DNA of 64,000 bases from Prevotella sp. E13-17 (GCF_022024035.1 NZ_CP091787.1:1240001-1304000), one strand, 5' to 3'; shown: positions 34,800-44,576, counted from the stretch's first letter. The notes: generated by a model from the letters alone, not told the origin. Program-made: numbers and translations.

Positions 34800-35852
34800 T
34801 TAGATTAGTTTTTTCTTCTTGGCAACAAACTTCAGTGCAGCAACAGAGCATGCAGGTGGCAATGCACCAATCAGCCAGAACCCGAGATTAGCCATTCGGT
34901 TAGTCTTAAACTTAAGTATCTCGCAGAGTCCAATAGGATGCCTCATAGCATCACGAATAGCCTTGTCAGTCAGTCGAGGCGTTATCTTGTCTCTATTCTT
35001 GAGCGCACCACAGATGATATAGAACATGTAGATCATCACCTTGGCACATCGTGTCTCGTAATAAGGCTTATCTTTGAGCTCTTTCACCTGATTTTTGATG
35101 TATGAGTATATTTTAATGTATTGCTCTATCTCTGCCAGTTTAATCTCTTTTCTCAGTTGGAAATTAGACAAGGAACCAGGCCTCAAGACATAGAAGTAAG
35201 TCTCGTCGGGCAACAAAACTGCTCTCTCTATCAGGGGTTGCATGTCTGTTTCAAATAGAATGTCGTCGGCAAAACGCGTCTCGTGGAATCTAAGATGGTG
35301 CTGTTTGATAAAGTCTGTTCTTAAAAGCACGTTCCAAATAAAATTGTAGAGGGTGGCATGCAGATTCTGATTGGCGTAGCTCGCCAAGAGATCTTTGCCG
35401 AGAAGCGTCTTAAAAGGAAGTTTCATGTCGCCCTGACTGAAGTTCGATGAGCGTCCTTCTTCATCTACCGACTCCACAGAACCATAAACAGCCTCAGCTT
35501 CATATTTCTCGGCTGCTTCATACATCTTCTCCACAGCATCCTCTGCCAGATAGTCATCGGAGTCAACCAGCAGGAGGTACTTACCCTGAGCTTCGTCCAG
35601 AATTCTGTTTCTTGCAGCCCAACAGCCCATGTTTTGTGGTTGTGTAAGAATTCGTATTGTGGATCCTTTGGGATGAGATGCTTGTAGTTCACGGACAATA
35701 TCCATAGATCTGTCAGGTCCAAGATCGTCAACAACCAATATCTCTGTCTCTCCCTCAAAGCTTTGGTTAAGCACAGAAAGAATGCATTTCCTGATGTATT
35801 TCTCTACGCCATAGACAGGCATTCCGATTGTGACTTTGTATTCTTTTTCCAT
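34800..35852 (-). CDS. Glycosyltransferase family 2
   Basis: 350-residue GT-A enzyme with a canonical start (VTIGMPVYGVEKYIRKCILS), ILVVDDLGPDRS and the metal-binding LLVDSDDYLAEDAV. The C-terminal third is helical. It is first in a two-gene operon, with the GT4-GT4 gene starting 2 nt after its stop. Confidence 0.88.
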   Translation of the reverse strand: MEKEYKVTIGMPVYGVEKYIRKCILSVLNQSFEGETEILVVDDLGPDRSMDIVRELQASHPKGSTIRILTQPQNMGCWAARNRILDEAQGKYLLLVDSDDYLAEDAVEKMYEAAEKYEAEAVYGSVESVDEEGRSSNFSQGDMKLPFKTLLGKDLLASYANQNLHATLYNFIWNVLLRTDFIKQHHLRFHETRFADDILFETDMQPLIERAVLLPDETYFYVLRPGSLSNFQLRKEIKLAEIEQYIKIYSYIKNQVKELKDKPYYETRCAKVMIYMFYIICGALKNRDKITPRLTDKAIRDAMRHPIGLCEILKFKTNRMANLGFWLIGALPPACSVAALKFVAKKKKLI

Positions 35853-35994
35853 TATTGAAACTTATTTTGGGCGAAATTACAAAAAGTTAGCGACAACTCC
35901 AAATTATTATGAATTATTTTATATCTTATCATTAAGTCTGTCTTACGTTTATCAAAATTACACTATTTTTCTTGTCGTTAATACGTTTTTTTTG

Positions 35995-36002
35995 TATTTT
36001 TG
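35995..36002 (+). promoter_or_regulatory. Promoter -7 box of the plus-strand GT2 gene
   Basis: TATTTTTG, 16 nt before ATG 36019. Confidence 0.65.
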
Positions 36003-36018
36003 CGAAGTAAAAAATGGA

Positions 36019-36873
36019 ATGACTATGGCAAATTGGTACAGTAGATACATGACCATTTATGACAAACCATTCAGTGAGGTGTCCAAAGATGTCGTTGAAG
36101 ACATTCGTCTGCATCTGCGCTCCTTACAGAGTGATACGCCATTAGTGAGCATTGTTGTTATAGCACATAATGAGGAACGGCGCATACCAGCATGCTTGTG
36201 GTCGTTGAGTCATTTGCAGTCTGAATATCCACTGGAGATTATTGGAGTAAATAATAATTCTGAGGATGGAACGGAGGATGTCCTTAAGTCCTTAGGTGTT
36301 CCTTATTTTAATGAATCAAAACAAAGTCCTGGTTTTGCTCGCAGGTGTGGATTGGAACATTCTCGAGGAAAATATCATTTCTTTATTGATGCTGATACAC
36401 TCTATCCGTCATGCTATGTTGATAAGATGATGGAGGTGCTAACGAAACCTGATGTCTCTTGTGTTGGCACTTTTTGGAGCTTTTATCCCGATGAGAATCA
36501 CTCTGCGTGGAGCTTGTTCTGGTTTGAGTTCATGCGCGATACCTTTCTTTGGTTACAGCACTTCAAGCGCCCAGAGCTATGTATCCGCGGTATGACCTTT
36601 GCTTTCCGTGCCGACTATGCGCGCCAAGTGCAGATACGCACAGATATTCGTCGTGGCGAGGATGGCTCATTGGCTTTGTCGCTGAAGCCATTCGGTAGGA
36701 TTGCTTTCCTTTATAATCGCAAAGTGCGCCCTATGACGGGATATGGTACACTTGGCAAACAGTCAGTCTTTAAGAGCTTTGTAGAGCATGCTCGCTATCA
36801 GTTGAAGGGCATTACCCGCATCTTCCACAAGACTGATCACTACGAAGATTCCGAAGATAATTTGGTAAAGTAG
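36019..36873 (+). CDS. Glycosyltransferase family 2
   Basis: From ATG 36019 (MTMANWYSRYMTIYD) the product is 284 residues; ATG 36025 is an equal alternative. It has the GT2 core IVVIAHNEERRIPACLWSLS, NNNSEDGTEDVL and FFIDADTLYPS (DxD). The long upstream frame (to 35830) is excluded by the promoter. Monocistronic. An array of small palindromes fills the gap to the next convergent gene. Confidence 0.82.
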   Translation: MTMANWYSRYMTIYDKPFSEVSKDVVEDIRLHLRSLQSDTPLVSIVVIAHNEERRIPACLWSLSHLQSEYPLEIIGVNNNSEDGTEDVLKSLGVPYFNESKQSPGFARRCGLEHSRGKYHFFIDADTLYPSCYVDKMMEVLTKPDVSCVGTFWSFYPDENHSAWSLFWFEFMRDTFLWLQHFKRPELCIRGMTFAFRADYARQVQIRTDIRRGEDGSLALSLKPFGRIAFLYNRKVRPMTGYGTLGKQSVFKSFVEHARYQLKGITRIFHKTDHYEDSEDNLVK

Positions 36874-36875
36874 CG

Positions 36876-37056
36876 CCAAACGAACTGTTTGGGGCCTCCA
36901 AACGATGTGTTTGAAGCCTCCAAACCTATGGTTTGCTGATACTATAGTTGCTCTTTTCTTTTTGCCGACCTAGGTCGGCAAATGAAAAAGTAACGCTTTT
37001 GGGAGAGAAAAGTATAGCTTTTCACTTGTTATAGTAACGCTTTTCAATGAGAAAAG
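36876..37056. repeat. Array of small palindromes between convergent genes, with a perfect 22-bp palindrome
   Basis: Three CAAAC...GTTTG hairpins (CCAAAC GAACT GTTTGG at 36876-36892, then at 36899 and 36921), a perfect 22-bp palindrome at 36961-36982 with GCCGACC/GGTCGGC arms, and AGTAACGCTTTT / GAGAAAAG units at 36990-37018 and 37033-37055. The 22-bp palindrome flanked by T/A runs probably ends both transcripts. Same topology as 3894-4041 but unrelated sequence. Confidence 0.75.
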
Positions 37057-37061
37057 CATCC

Positions 37062-38270
37062 TTATTCCAATGGCATATCGAACTGATAGCACCAGTTTCC
37101 CTTAGCATCGCGCAGGTTTCCGCGAGGTCCATGCTGATTGCCACTCTTCATATAGTCACCATTCACGGCATAACGGACATGACAACCAGCGGGCGATTCC
37201 GAGCAATGGATCTTGATGGTGTTACCTTCAAGAATGATGTTTTGGGCAATATCCTGATTCTTCTGATTGATAACGCTGAAACCATAAAGGTTAACCTTGC
37301 GAACCTGTGTGGTGTCGAGTGTCAAGGGAGGTGTGGGAACGTTGAGCTCTATCGTGACATTGTTATCCTCAAAAGAGGTCTTTACTGGGATGAGGCCACG
37401 GAAGCGCTCGCTACCTTTCATGATGCCTAGTGCCGTTTGTGCGGCAAGCATGCCCATGCTTTGCTGACCCTTGGCATCGATATGTATTTTCTCGTTGACA
37501 CAACTGTAGGGATAGGTCGGGCCGCTTGCCCAGAAACGAGGATTGTTTTGCAAGAGATTGACGAAAGTTTGTGGCACCTCAGTCTCCCTGCATTCGTATG
37601 CTTCGGGCTTGAAGTCAACGGCTCTGCCTAGTGAATTAGCTTGGTAACAGATGAAAGGGATGCTATCTTTCTGGTGAGTAATCTGGAGAATATCGTCATT
37701 CATGTCCTTCCATATCTGCGTCAGCATGTCGTGATAGTTGGTGCTGGGATAGTCAACAATGTCTGATTCGCCCTGCATCCAGCAGATGGCAGGAACGACA
37801 AAGTCCCATCCTCGCTCCTGCGCCGTCTCATAAGCCGTTTGGACATTCTCGATAAATCGCTGATAGGGCTGTGTGCCTTTACTCAGGTTGGCAATGGCTG
37901 TGGCACCTTGTCCGCCAGGGAAGATGCAAACCAGGGTGTCCTCTCCAAACTGATCGGCTAACACTTCTGCCATTTTATAGAGAGAAAGCTCGTAGGCACG
38001 CTTTTGATAACCAATAGTTTTTTTGAACCATTGTTTCTTAGGGTCGTTGTCGAAATAGCCGAATTTATGATCAAGATTCTCCGTGACAATTCGTCCATTG
38101 GCATAGGCTGCCAAAGAATCGAAATCCGTCATACGTTCTGCCTCTTCGCCTAATGCCAGGCTCTGTCCATAGACGGGAATGCAAACCACCGTCTTATGCT
38201 CGAAGTTCTCCTGGCAGGCGGTAAACAGAAGGATTGTAAAAAGCAGTATATACGCAGTCAGTTGTTTCAT
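37062..38270 (-). CDS. Lipoprotein sialate O-acetylesterase/SGNH-type carbohydrate esterase
   Basis: From ATG 38270 (MKQLTAYILL, lipobox LFTAC) the product is 402 residues. It has the SASA-family GQS block VYGQSLALGE and the WMQGESD motif of acetyl-xylan and sialate esterases. Surface-anchored and probably deacetylates glycans. Upstream ATG 38285 is less likely, as it adds residues before a good signal sequence. Confidence 0.8.
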   Translation of the reverse strand: MKQLTAYILLFTILLFTACQENFEHKTVVCIPVYGQSLALGEEAERMTDFDSLAAYANGRIVTENLDHKFGYFDNDPKKQWFKKTIGYQKRAYELSLYKMAEVLADQFGEDTLVCIFPGGQGATAIANLSKGTQPYQRFIENVQTAYETAQERGWDFVVPAICWMQGESDIVDYPSTNYHDMLTQIWKDMNDDILQITHQKDSIPFICYQANSLGRAVDFKPEAYECRETEVPQTFVNLLQNNPRFWASGPTYPYSCVNEKIHIDAKGQQSMGMLAAQTALGIMKGSERFRGLIPVKTSFEDNNVTIELNVPTPPLTLDTTQVRKVNLYGFSVINQKNQDIAQNIILEGNTIKIHCSESPAGCHVRYAVNGDYMKSGNQHGPRGNLRDAKGNWCYQFDMPLE

Positions 38271-38298
38271 GTATAAAGATGACATCTTGTTCAGTTTG

Positions 38299-38306
38299 CA
38301 AAGTTA
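38299..38306 (-). promoter_or_regulatory. Promoter -7 box of the esterase gene
   Basis: TAACTTTG on the minus strand, 29 nt upstream of ATG 38270. Confidence 0.7.
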
Positions 38307-38452
38307 CAAAACTTTTTAGAATAAGATTATTGATAGAATAAAAATGTTATAATGTGTATGCGTTTCCCAACGCTTAAAGGTGTTGTTGCACCATTTTTAA
38401 GCAAAGAAAGTGTTTTTATAAAAAAAATAGTAACTAATTACATGAAAAGATG

Positions 38453-38460
38453 TATATTTG
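38453..38460 (+). promoter_or_regulatory. Promoter -7 box of the GT gene
   Basis: TATATTTG, 78 nt before ATG 38539. Confidence 0.6.
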
Positions 38461-38538
38461 CAGAAGAAAAATGTTTCTAAAAGGTATGACGTAACATTGT
38501 ATATGTGTTTGTAGTTATTAGGAAATGAAATAGTGGCG

Positions 38539-39624
38539 ATGAAGGTATTTATGGTTCATGAGGATCCTTGGAATGCAGGGAATCCGTATATATACACTCT
38601 GATAGAAGGAATTCAAAAATCTCATCCGGATTGTAGTATGGGCTGGGGTAGAGATAACTTTTGGAGCGATGAGATCCTTTCGTATGATATCGTTCATTTT
38701 CATTGGCCTCAGACATTTATGGGAAAGGATCCTCATACAGAGGCAGATCTTCTGCATCATATTGAGAAAATGAAATCTTCAGGTGTTAAGATTGTGGCTA
38801 CATGTCATGATTTAGAACCTCATTATGACCAGTTTACCGACAAGGCGGAGTCAATGAAGATTGTTTATTCTAACTGTGACGCAATCTTCCATCTTGGTAA
38901 CTATAGTAAAACACTTTTTGAGGTGAAGTATCCTAATGCTGCCCATTATCTATTGCCTCATCACCTCTACGATACTGTTTATACCCATTTTCCAACAAGG
39001 GAAGAATCTCTCAAAAAGTTAGATTTGCCAGAAGATCGTACTTACATTTTGTGTTTTGGTACTTTTCGAGCCCAGCAAGAGAGAAACTTAATTCTCACTC
39101 TTAGTAAACAACTTGCAGATAAGAGAATTGTTATATTAGCCCCAAGTTTTATGAATATTTGGTGGCATTCTTTCCGATTGCTTCATAAACGTTTCTTGAA
39201 ATGGTATTATAAGTGTCGCTTTCATATCTATTGTACGGGTAGTACGTGGCGTGCTGTTAGTGATGAGAATCTTCCTTACTATTATGGTGTTGCTGATATT
39301 GTTTTTATACCGAGGTTGAAGATTCTTAATTCTGGAAATGCCTTAATGCCGATGCTTTTTGGTAAAGTGGTAGTGGGACCTGATTGTGGAAATGTTGGCC
39401 CTTTGTTACACCAGTGGCATTATCCAGTGTTCTCTGTTAATGATTTGAAGAATGTCGAAAAGTGCGTAAAGGAGGCATTCTTGCTTTCAAAGACGGGAAT
39501 GGGAGTTCAAAATAGAAAAGGGCAACTTTGCGAGTATTCAACTCAGGCTATAGCAGGAAAACTATATGATGCATATACTCAAATCGCATCATCAGCCTCT
39601 GGTTCTTCTATATCTCAAATATAG
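38539..39624 (+). CDS. Glycosyltransferase (GT-B, GT4-like)
   Basis: The ATG at 38539 (MKVFMVHEDPWNAGNPYI) is preferred over the GTG at 38533. The 361-residue protein contains HFHWPQ, KIVATCHDLEPHYDQ and a C-terminal region RLKILNSGNALMPMLFGKVV. It is a GT-B-fold transferase related to GT4, but the usual EX7E glutamates are not obvious. The 3' end overlaps the convergent GT2 gene by 33 nt. Confidence 0.72.
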   Translation: MKVFMVHEDPWNAGNPYIYTLIEGIQKSHPDCSMGWGRDNFWSDEILSYDIVHFHWPQTFMGKDPHTEADLLHHIEKMKSSGVKIVATCHDLEPHYDQFTDKAESMKIVYSNCDAIFHLGNYSKTLFEVKYPNAAHYLLPHHLYDTVYTHFPTREESLKKLDLPEDRTYILCFGTFRAQQERNLILTLSKQLADKRIVILAPSFMNIWWHSFRLLHKRFLKWYYKCRFHIYCTGSTWRAVSDENLPYYYGVADIVFIPRLKILNSGNALMPMLFGKVVVGPDCGNVGPLLHQWHYPVFSVNDLKNVEKCVKEAFLLSKTGMGVQNRKGQLCEYSTQAIAGKLYDAYTQIASSASGSSISQI

Positions 39625-40572
39625 ATTATTGGGAAGGTAGCTGATAAGAATCTTACCAATCATGCTGAATCCGCAAAGGTTGTAGTGACGATTTAAAACA
39701 GATTTGTTCTTCTTGATGAAATTGATAATGTTGTTGATGCGTTTATCAGAATAATATTCAGGAAAGAGTGCAACTTTGCCCAATAGTTCGTTATAATACA
39801 TGATAACATGTACAGTACTCCAGTGTTTGATGGCATCTGACTCGTTTCTGACAGAATCTTGAGTGACTTTCACTCTTTGAATACGATTATCAATATACTG
39901 GCTAATGTTCTTTTTGAAGTAATCACGTGCTAACGAGTTTTCTCGATGGGTATATACATACAAAGGGTCATCAACAATAACCGTTGTTTGGGCTCTGATG
40001 AATGCACGTATGTTGAAGATGAAATCCTCATCAGTGTGTAGGCCTGGATCATTTTTGATGTGATGCTCATTCAGCATCTGGCGCTTGTAGAGTTTTGTCC
40101 AGCATTGGGAGTAGATCTTGTCTTTCGAGAAGAAGTGGATAAGACCTTCTTCGTGATTAAGAACATATATTTGGTTGGTGCTATTGAGATGAGAGATATT
40201 TCCTTGTTCGTCTATCTGCATGTAATTGCAGCAAACGATGTCGGCATCGTGCTCATAACCAGCACTTGTCATTTTCTGAAGCATCAATGGCTCCATCTTG
40301 TCGTCACTATCCGTAAGCGCAATATAGTTGCCCTGAGCAAGTTGGAGTCCCTCATTTTTGGCAGTAGCTGGTCCAGAGTTTTTAATGTGGATGGTTGTGA
40401 TGTTGTCATATTCTTCTGCATATTTGTCACAGATACATGGTGATGAGTCTGTAGAACCATCATCAACAAGTATTATCTCCAAAGAGACACCTGTTTGTGC
40501 GAGAACACTGTCGATGCAGGCAGGTAAATACTTCTCGGTATTATATACAGGTATAATAACACTTACATCCAT
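39592..40572 (-). CDS. Glycosyltransferase family 2
   Basis: 326-residue GT-A enzyme: VIIPVYNTEKYLPACIDSVL, ILVDDGSTDSSP, LTDSDDKMEPLML (DxD). Its C-terminal half is helical. Together with the GT2 upstream (10 nt away) it forms an operon. Confidence 0.9.
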   Translation of the reverse strand: MDVSVIIPVYNTEKYLPACIDSVLAQTGVSLEIILVDDGSTDSSPCICDKYAEEYDNITTIHIKNSGPATAKNEGLQLAQGNYIALTDSDDKMEPLMLQKMTSAGYEHDADIVCCNYMQIDEQGNISHLNSTNQIYVLNHEEGLIHFFSKDKIYSQCWTKLYKRQMLNEHHIKNDPGLHTDEDFIFNIRAFIRAQTTVIVDDPLYVYTHRENSLARDYFKKNISQYIDNRIQRVKVTQDSVRNESDAIKHWSTVHVIMYYNELLGKVALFPEYYSDKRINNIINFIKKNKSVLNRHYNLCGFSMIGKILISYLPNNLYLRYRRTRG

Positions 40573-40582
40573 TACTTCCCGA

Positions 40583-41371
40583 TTATTTATTGATTAGTCG
40601 TAATAACAGACTCGAAAAACGTTTTACCAATTTTCTGGCTCTTATTGTCTGTGTCAATAGTCGTGCCTGGTCGAGAAGTTCATCATCGACAGGGTATAAG
40701 CGTTGATAGTCTGCAAGAATTCGTGATGGGAACATTTCTTTGAGAATAAGTTCTCTTTCTTTTGGAAGTAAGCCATTTGAATTTGTACTGATGCCGTTGG
40801 TGTCATAGTCTGCAACTACAATGTCAATATTTCGGAATGTGCAGTTATCGAGAACGATTGTCTCTAGGCAGAATTTCCAATCGGAAAGAATCTTATAACG
40901 CTCATCGTAAGGGTGCTTAACCAACAAATCTCTTTTGATAAACATTGCTTGATGGGGAAGGCTGCCTCTCATTAAGTCAACTAGAGTGATAGTTGGCTTG
41001 TTATGTCCGCATGGTATGGAAGATCCGCCTTTAAATACTTTTCCACAGATAATGTCTTCTTGATAGTCTTTTAAGAAATCCAATACGTTTGGAGATTGGA
41101 AACAATCACCAGAGTTCATGAAGATGCAATAGTCACCATGGGCTTGAGCCACACCCTTGTTCATGGCGTGATATATGCCATGGTCTTTCTCTGAAACCCA
41201 GTATGTGATGTGCTTCCCATACTCTTTTATGATATCAACACTTCCATCTGTTGACCCTCCGTCAATAATGATGAATTCCAACTCGTTATATGTCTGGCAC
41301 ACAACGCTATCAATTGTATGCTTTAAGCCTTCTCTATTGTTATAATTAATGGTAATAACAGAGTATCTCAT
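40583..41371 (-). CDS. Glycosyltransferase family 2 (WcaA-like)
   Basis: 262-residue short GT2: SVITINYNNREGLKHTIDSV, FIIIDGGSTDGSVDII, IFMNSGDCF in place of the usual DxD. Family knowledge: such N-S-G-D variants are active in WcaA-type enzymes. First gene of a two-gene operon whose promoter is TATCTTTG at 41396-41403. Confidence 0.86.
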   Translation of the reverse strand: MRYSVITINYNNREGLKHTIDSVVCQTYNELEFIIIDGGSTDGSVDIIKEYGKHITYWVSEKDHGIYHAMNKGVAQAHGDYCIFMNSGDCFQSPNVLDFLKDYQEDIICGKVFKGGSSIPCGHNKPTITLVDLMRGSLPHQAMFIKRDLLVKHPYDERYKILSDWKFCLETIVLDNCTFRNIDIVVADYDTNGISTNSNGLLPKERELILKEMFPSRILADYQRLYPVDDELLDQARLLTQTIRARKLVKRFSSLLLRLINK

Positions 41372-41395
41372 CTACTTATTTTTTGCAAAGATATA

Positions 41396-41403
41396 TATTT
41401 TTT
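41396..41403 (-). promoter_or_regulatory. Promoter -7 box of the GT2-GT2 operon
   Basis: TATCTTTG on the minus strand, 25 nt upstream of ATG 41371. Confidence 0.7.
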
Positions 41404-41438
41404 TTGTGTAAAGAAGATTGTTCTATGATATTTTTTCG

Positions 41439-41446
41439 TAATTTTG
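41439..41446 (+). promoter_or_regulatory. Promoter -7 box of the acyltransferase, nearly leaderless
   Basis: TAATTTTG ends 10 nt before ATG 41457, so the transcript would begin a few nt before the start codon. Confidence 0.65.
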
Positions 41447-41456
41447 CATAAAAAGC

Positions 41457-42527
41457 ATGGGAAAGATAGTTCATGAAAACTACATAACAATTGCAAAAGC
41501 ATTAGGAATTATTCTAATGGTGATAGGGCATTCCGGTTGTCCATTATTGTTATATAAGTTTATATATTTGTTTCACATGCCCCTATTCTTTTTATGTTCT
41601 GGCATATTCTATAGGCCTATATTGAATAAGAGCGATGCCTGTTTGTATTTGAAAAAGAAAGTTGCTGGTTTATATGTCCCCTTTGTCAAATGGTCCTTAT
41701 TATTTCTTGCATTTCACAATACGTTTCTAATGGTTGGTATTTACAACCCAATATATGGTTATGAGGGAGGAACATCAGCTTATACTATCGGGGATATACT
41801 GAATCGTCTTGGACTTATTCTTTTGTCAATGCGTGGCTATGAGGAGTTATTGGGCGGTTTCTGGTTTATTCGTTCGCTTTTTGTTTCAACAATACTAATC
41901 ACATTGGTTTCTTTATTATTGGGGAATAGAGTAAGGTTTAAGCACGAGTCTATGTGCATGTTGTTTCTTCTTTTAACGATATTAATAAGAAGAAGTATGC
42001 CAGATATAGAGTTAGGGCGTGAATTAGCAATGGGAACTATGGGGGCTACATTCTTTATGATGGGAAAAATCTTAGTCCCCAACATCCATTGGTTGAAGAC
42101 AATGCATGGGGCAATTCTGTGTGGATTGGTTCTTTTGCTTTCAATGATTTATTTCAAAGATGTGGTTAAAATGGAATGTGGCTTTAATAAAGTCATTCCT
42201 TATTCAATTGCAGCCATTTCAGGATCTCTGTTGACTCTTTATTTATCTGACAAAATTAATAATAATCTATGTGTGGTTAGACGTATTCTATATTATGTAG
42301 GTAATCATACTTTAACTATTCTGGCGCTTCACTTTATTTGTTTTAGGTTGGTTAGCTTTGTGATAGTGATGATATATAATCTTGATTCTGCTTACATTGC
42401 ACAGCATCCTGTTATTCAGAATATGACATTGTGGGGCAGCTCATGCTGGTGGCTAGTATATAGTATAGTCGGTATAAGTGTTCCTTTGTTGTTAAACTTT
42501 CTGTTGAAACGGATCGTAACTAAATGA
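41457..42527 (+). CDS. Membrane acyltransferase family 3 (OafA/WecH-like)
   Basis: The 356-residue protein has about ten predicted hydrophobic spans and the signature AKALGIILMVIGHSGCPLLL with the conserved His. Acyltransferase-3 proteins transfer acetyl or succinyl groups to glycans across the inner membrane. Its 3' end overlaps the minus-strand gene by 8 nt. Confidence 0.85.
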   Translation: MGKIVHENYITIAKALGIILMVIGHSGCPLLLYKFIYLFHMPLFFLCSGIFYRPILNKSDACLYLKKKVAGLYVPFVKWSLLFLAFHNTFLMVGIYNPIYGYEGGTSAYTIGDILNRLGLILLSMRGYEELLGGFWFIRSLFVSTILITLVSLLLGNRVRFKHESMCMLFLLLTILIRRSMPDIELGRELAMGTMGATFFMMGKILVPNIHWLKTMHGAILCGLVLLLSMIYFKDVVKMECGFNKVIPYSIAAISGSLLTLYLSDKINNNLCVVRRILYYVGNHTLTILALHFICFRLVSFVIVMIYNLDSAYIAQHPVIQNMTLWGSSCWWLVYSIVGISVPLLLNFLLKRIVTK

Positions 42528-43311
42528 GTTTCGACAGTAAGGTATATTTGAAAACCTTGAGTGACAATGAGATTCTCTCCAAAACGCCTTGTCGTTTATT
42601 TTTAGAAAGGACGTAGATACTCTTTGCTTGGGTCCAGGCATAACGTTTAAAAAGATATTTCTTCCTGTCGTCTGTCGATAATGCACAATATTGCTTGCCA
42701 GTAGAACCGGAAATCCCTGTGATGAGTGGCTCCTCAATATAGGGTATGAACCGTATTGATGATGCTAATACGGTAGAGGACAGTATATGCTCGAAGAATA
42801 CATTCTCAGAGTCATTGATGCGCTCTTTATTATTAAGAAATTCGCAAAAGAAGGAAACAGTTGCGCAGAAGATGCGGCTATCGGCAAATGTTAAGTCTGA
42901 ATGGAATAGGCATGTCACGAAGTCTTGTTTGCAAGTAAGTGACTTTATGATTGGACAGATGTTGTTAACAATGAGTCGCCCTGTGATTTTAATGATGATA
43001 CAGTCTTCTTGGATAAAAGATGAATGCGAAAGAGCGTATTCTATGATTTCTGCTTCTCCATATCCTTTTCCCCGTTGCTTGTTCTTATTACCAGAGAACG
43101 TGAGGATTTCCAATCTGTCTTGTGCATTCTCAATGAACGGCTGAATATCGGTATCGGAATTCTCGCAAAAAACGATTGGGCAATTTGTATTACTCAGGTA
43201 GAAATGAATGGCATTTATATACTGCTTTTGCCTTTCACTGACATTGTTCAACTGTGTGAAAGCCATCCCATTGGGATTGATGCATCCTGTGAGTAATATA
43301 ACTTTCTTCAT
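42520..43311 (-). CDS. Unknown protein of the polysaccharide locus, possibly a glycosyltransferase
   Basis: 263-residue protein without a family I can name. It starts KKVILLTGCINPNGM and has FSGNKNKQRGKGYGEAEIIE and IKITGRLIVNN, segments seen in some GT-A-like polysaccharide enzymes. Its ATG overlaps the stop of the Wzt-like gene by 1 nt (TAATG), so it is the third gene of the ABC operon. Confidence 0.5.
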   Translation of the reverse strand: MKKVILLTGCINPNGMAFTQLNNVSERQKQYINAIHFYLSNTNCPIVFCENSDTDIQPFIENAQDRLEILTFSGNKNKQRGKGYGEAEIIEYALSHSSFIQEDCIIIKITGRLIVNNICPIIKSLTCKQDFVTCLFHSDLTFADSRIFCATVSFFCEFLNNKERINDSENVFFEHILSSTVLASSIRFIPYIEEPLITGISGSTGKQYCALSTDDRKKYLFKRYAWTQAKSIYVLSKNKRQGVLERISLSLKVFKYTLLSKLI

Positions 43312-44576
43312 TATTTGTCGTTGAGGCCCATAAAGCCGTTGTCAATTTGGTTCATTGCAGAACCGAATCCTTGTTGGTAGCCTATCGTTTCAAGAATGCA
43401 GCAGTTAGGAGCTTTCAATTGATATTCAACCATGGGATGATGTAGAAATAAATCGACATAGATTGCACCACGTGTGAGAATCTCTGGTAGCAGGATAGTG
43501 CGCTCAATGGTAAAATTGCCAGCAGGCTGGTGCTTGATATCGCCCATGTAATGACCTTTGGCATAGGTTGCATAGGGCATGCCGTCTTTGTTGCGAAGAA
43601 TGAGCATGACATCGTAGTTCATGTCCTCCTGAGAGTGTCCCTCGATCTTTATGGTCAGTTCGCGTTGGTTGCTCTGAATTGTAGATTCGGAGAGAGCAGT
43701 GCCGTTGATTTCGATATTGGTGACTTTCAGTGTGCTCTTGGTAAACTTCACATTGTCGATAATCTTTTCCTTTTGGGCACTATCGTCAATCTTTAAATAG
43801 TGATCGAGCGTATCAGGAATATTGCCAATAAAATCGACCATGCCATTTTTTAACATAACTCCTCGAGTACAGAGACTACGAACAGCTGCCATGTTATGAC
43901 TAACAAATAGTACTGTTCGGCCTTCGCCTTTGCTGACATCCTGCATCTTGCCGATAGCTTTCTTTTGGAACTCGGCATCGCCTACAGCCAGAACTTCATC
44001 AACAACCAAGATTTCTGGCTCCAAATGGGCTGCGATAGCAAAGCCAAGGCGCACCATCATACCAGATGAGTAGCGTTTGACAGGAGTATCGACATATTTT
44101 GCTACGCCTGCAAAATCGACAATTTCGTCAAACTTGCTCTTAATCTCGGCTTTGGTCATACCCATGATAGAGCCATTCATAAAGATATTCTCACGGCCTG
44201 TCATTTCTGGATGGAAACCTGTTCCAACTTCAAGCAAGGAGGCTATACGGCCTTTTATCTTGATATCGCCTGTAGTAGGAGAGGTGACGCGAGAGAGAAT
44301 CTTCAGCAAGGTAGATTTTCCTGCTCCATTCTTGCCGACGATGCCAACCACATCGCCTTGTTCAACCTTAAAGTTGATATCGCGAAGTGCCCAGACAAAT
44401 CGGCTGTCGCCCTTTTGGGTGCGATCGTTGGTCTCGCCAATCTTCAGGTATGGGTCTTCTTTGCCGCGAATGTTGGCCCACCATCTGTTTAGGTCTTGGC
44501 TCAGTGTGCCAGTACCAATGGAGCCCAGTATATATTGTTTACCTACATGATTGAATTCGATGACAGTATTACTCAT
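43311..44576 (-). CDS. Wzt-type polysaccharide ABC exporter ATPase with C-terminal glycan-binding domain
   Basis: 421 residues. Walker A is GIVGKNGAGKSTLL, the signature is YSSGMMVRLG, Walker B is ILVVDEVLAVGD. The C-terminal 170 residues (from KFTKSTLKVTNIEINGTA) form the Wzt-C Ig-like domain, which in known systems recognises a terminal modification of the chain before export. Encoded with the Wzm-like permease upstream (12-nt gap). Confidence 0.9.
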   Translation of the reverse strand: MSNTVIEFNHVGKQYILGSIGTGTLSQDLNRWWANIRGKEDPYLKIGETNDRTQKGDSRFVWALRDINFKVEQGDVVGIVGKNGAGKSTLLKILSRVTSPTTGDIKIKGRIASLLEVGTGFHPEMTGRENIFMNGSIMGMTKAEIKSKFDEIVDFAGVAKYVDTPVKRYSSGMMVRLGFAIAAHLEPEILVVDEVLAVGDAEFQKKAIGKMQDVSKGEGRTVLFVSHNMAAVRSLCTRGVMLKNGMVDFIGNIPDTLDHYLKIDDSAQKEKIIDNVKFTKSTLKVTNIEINGTALSESTIQSNQRELTIKIEGHSQEDMNYDVMLILRNKDGMPYATYAKGHYMGDIKHQPAGNFTIERTILLPEILTRGAIYVDLFLHHPMVEYQLKAPNCCILETIGYQQGFGSAMNQIDNGFMGLNDK

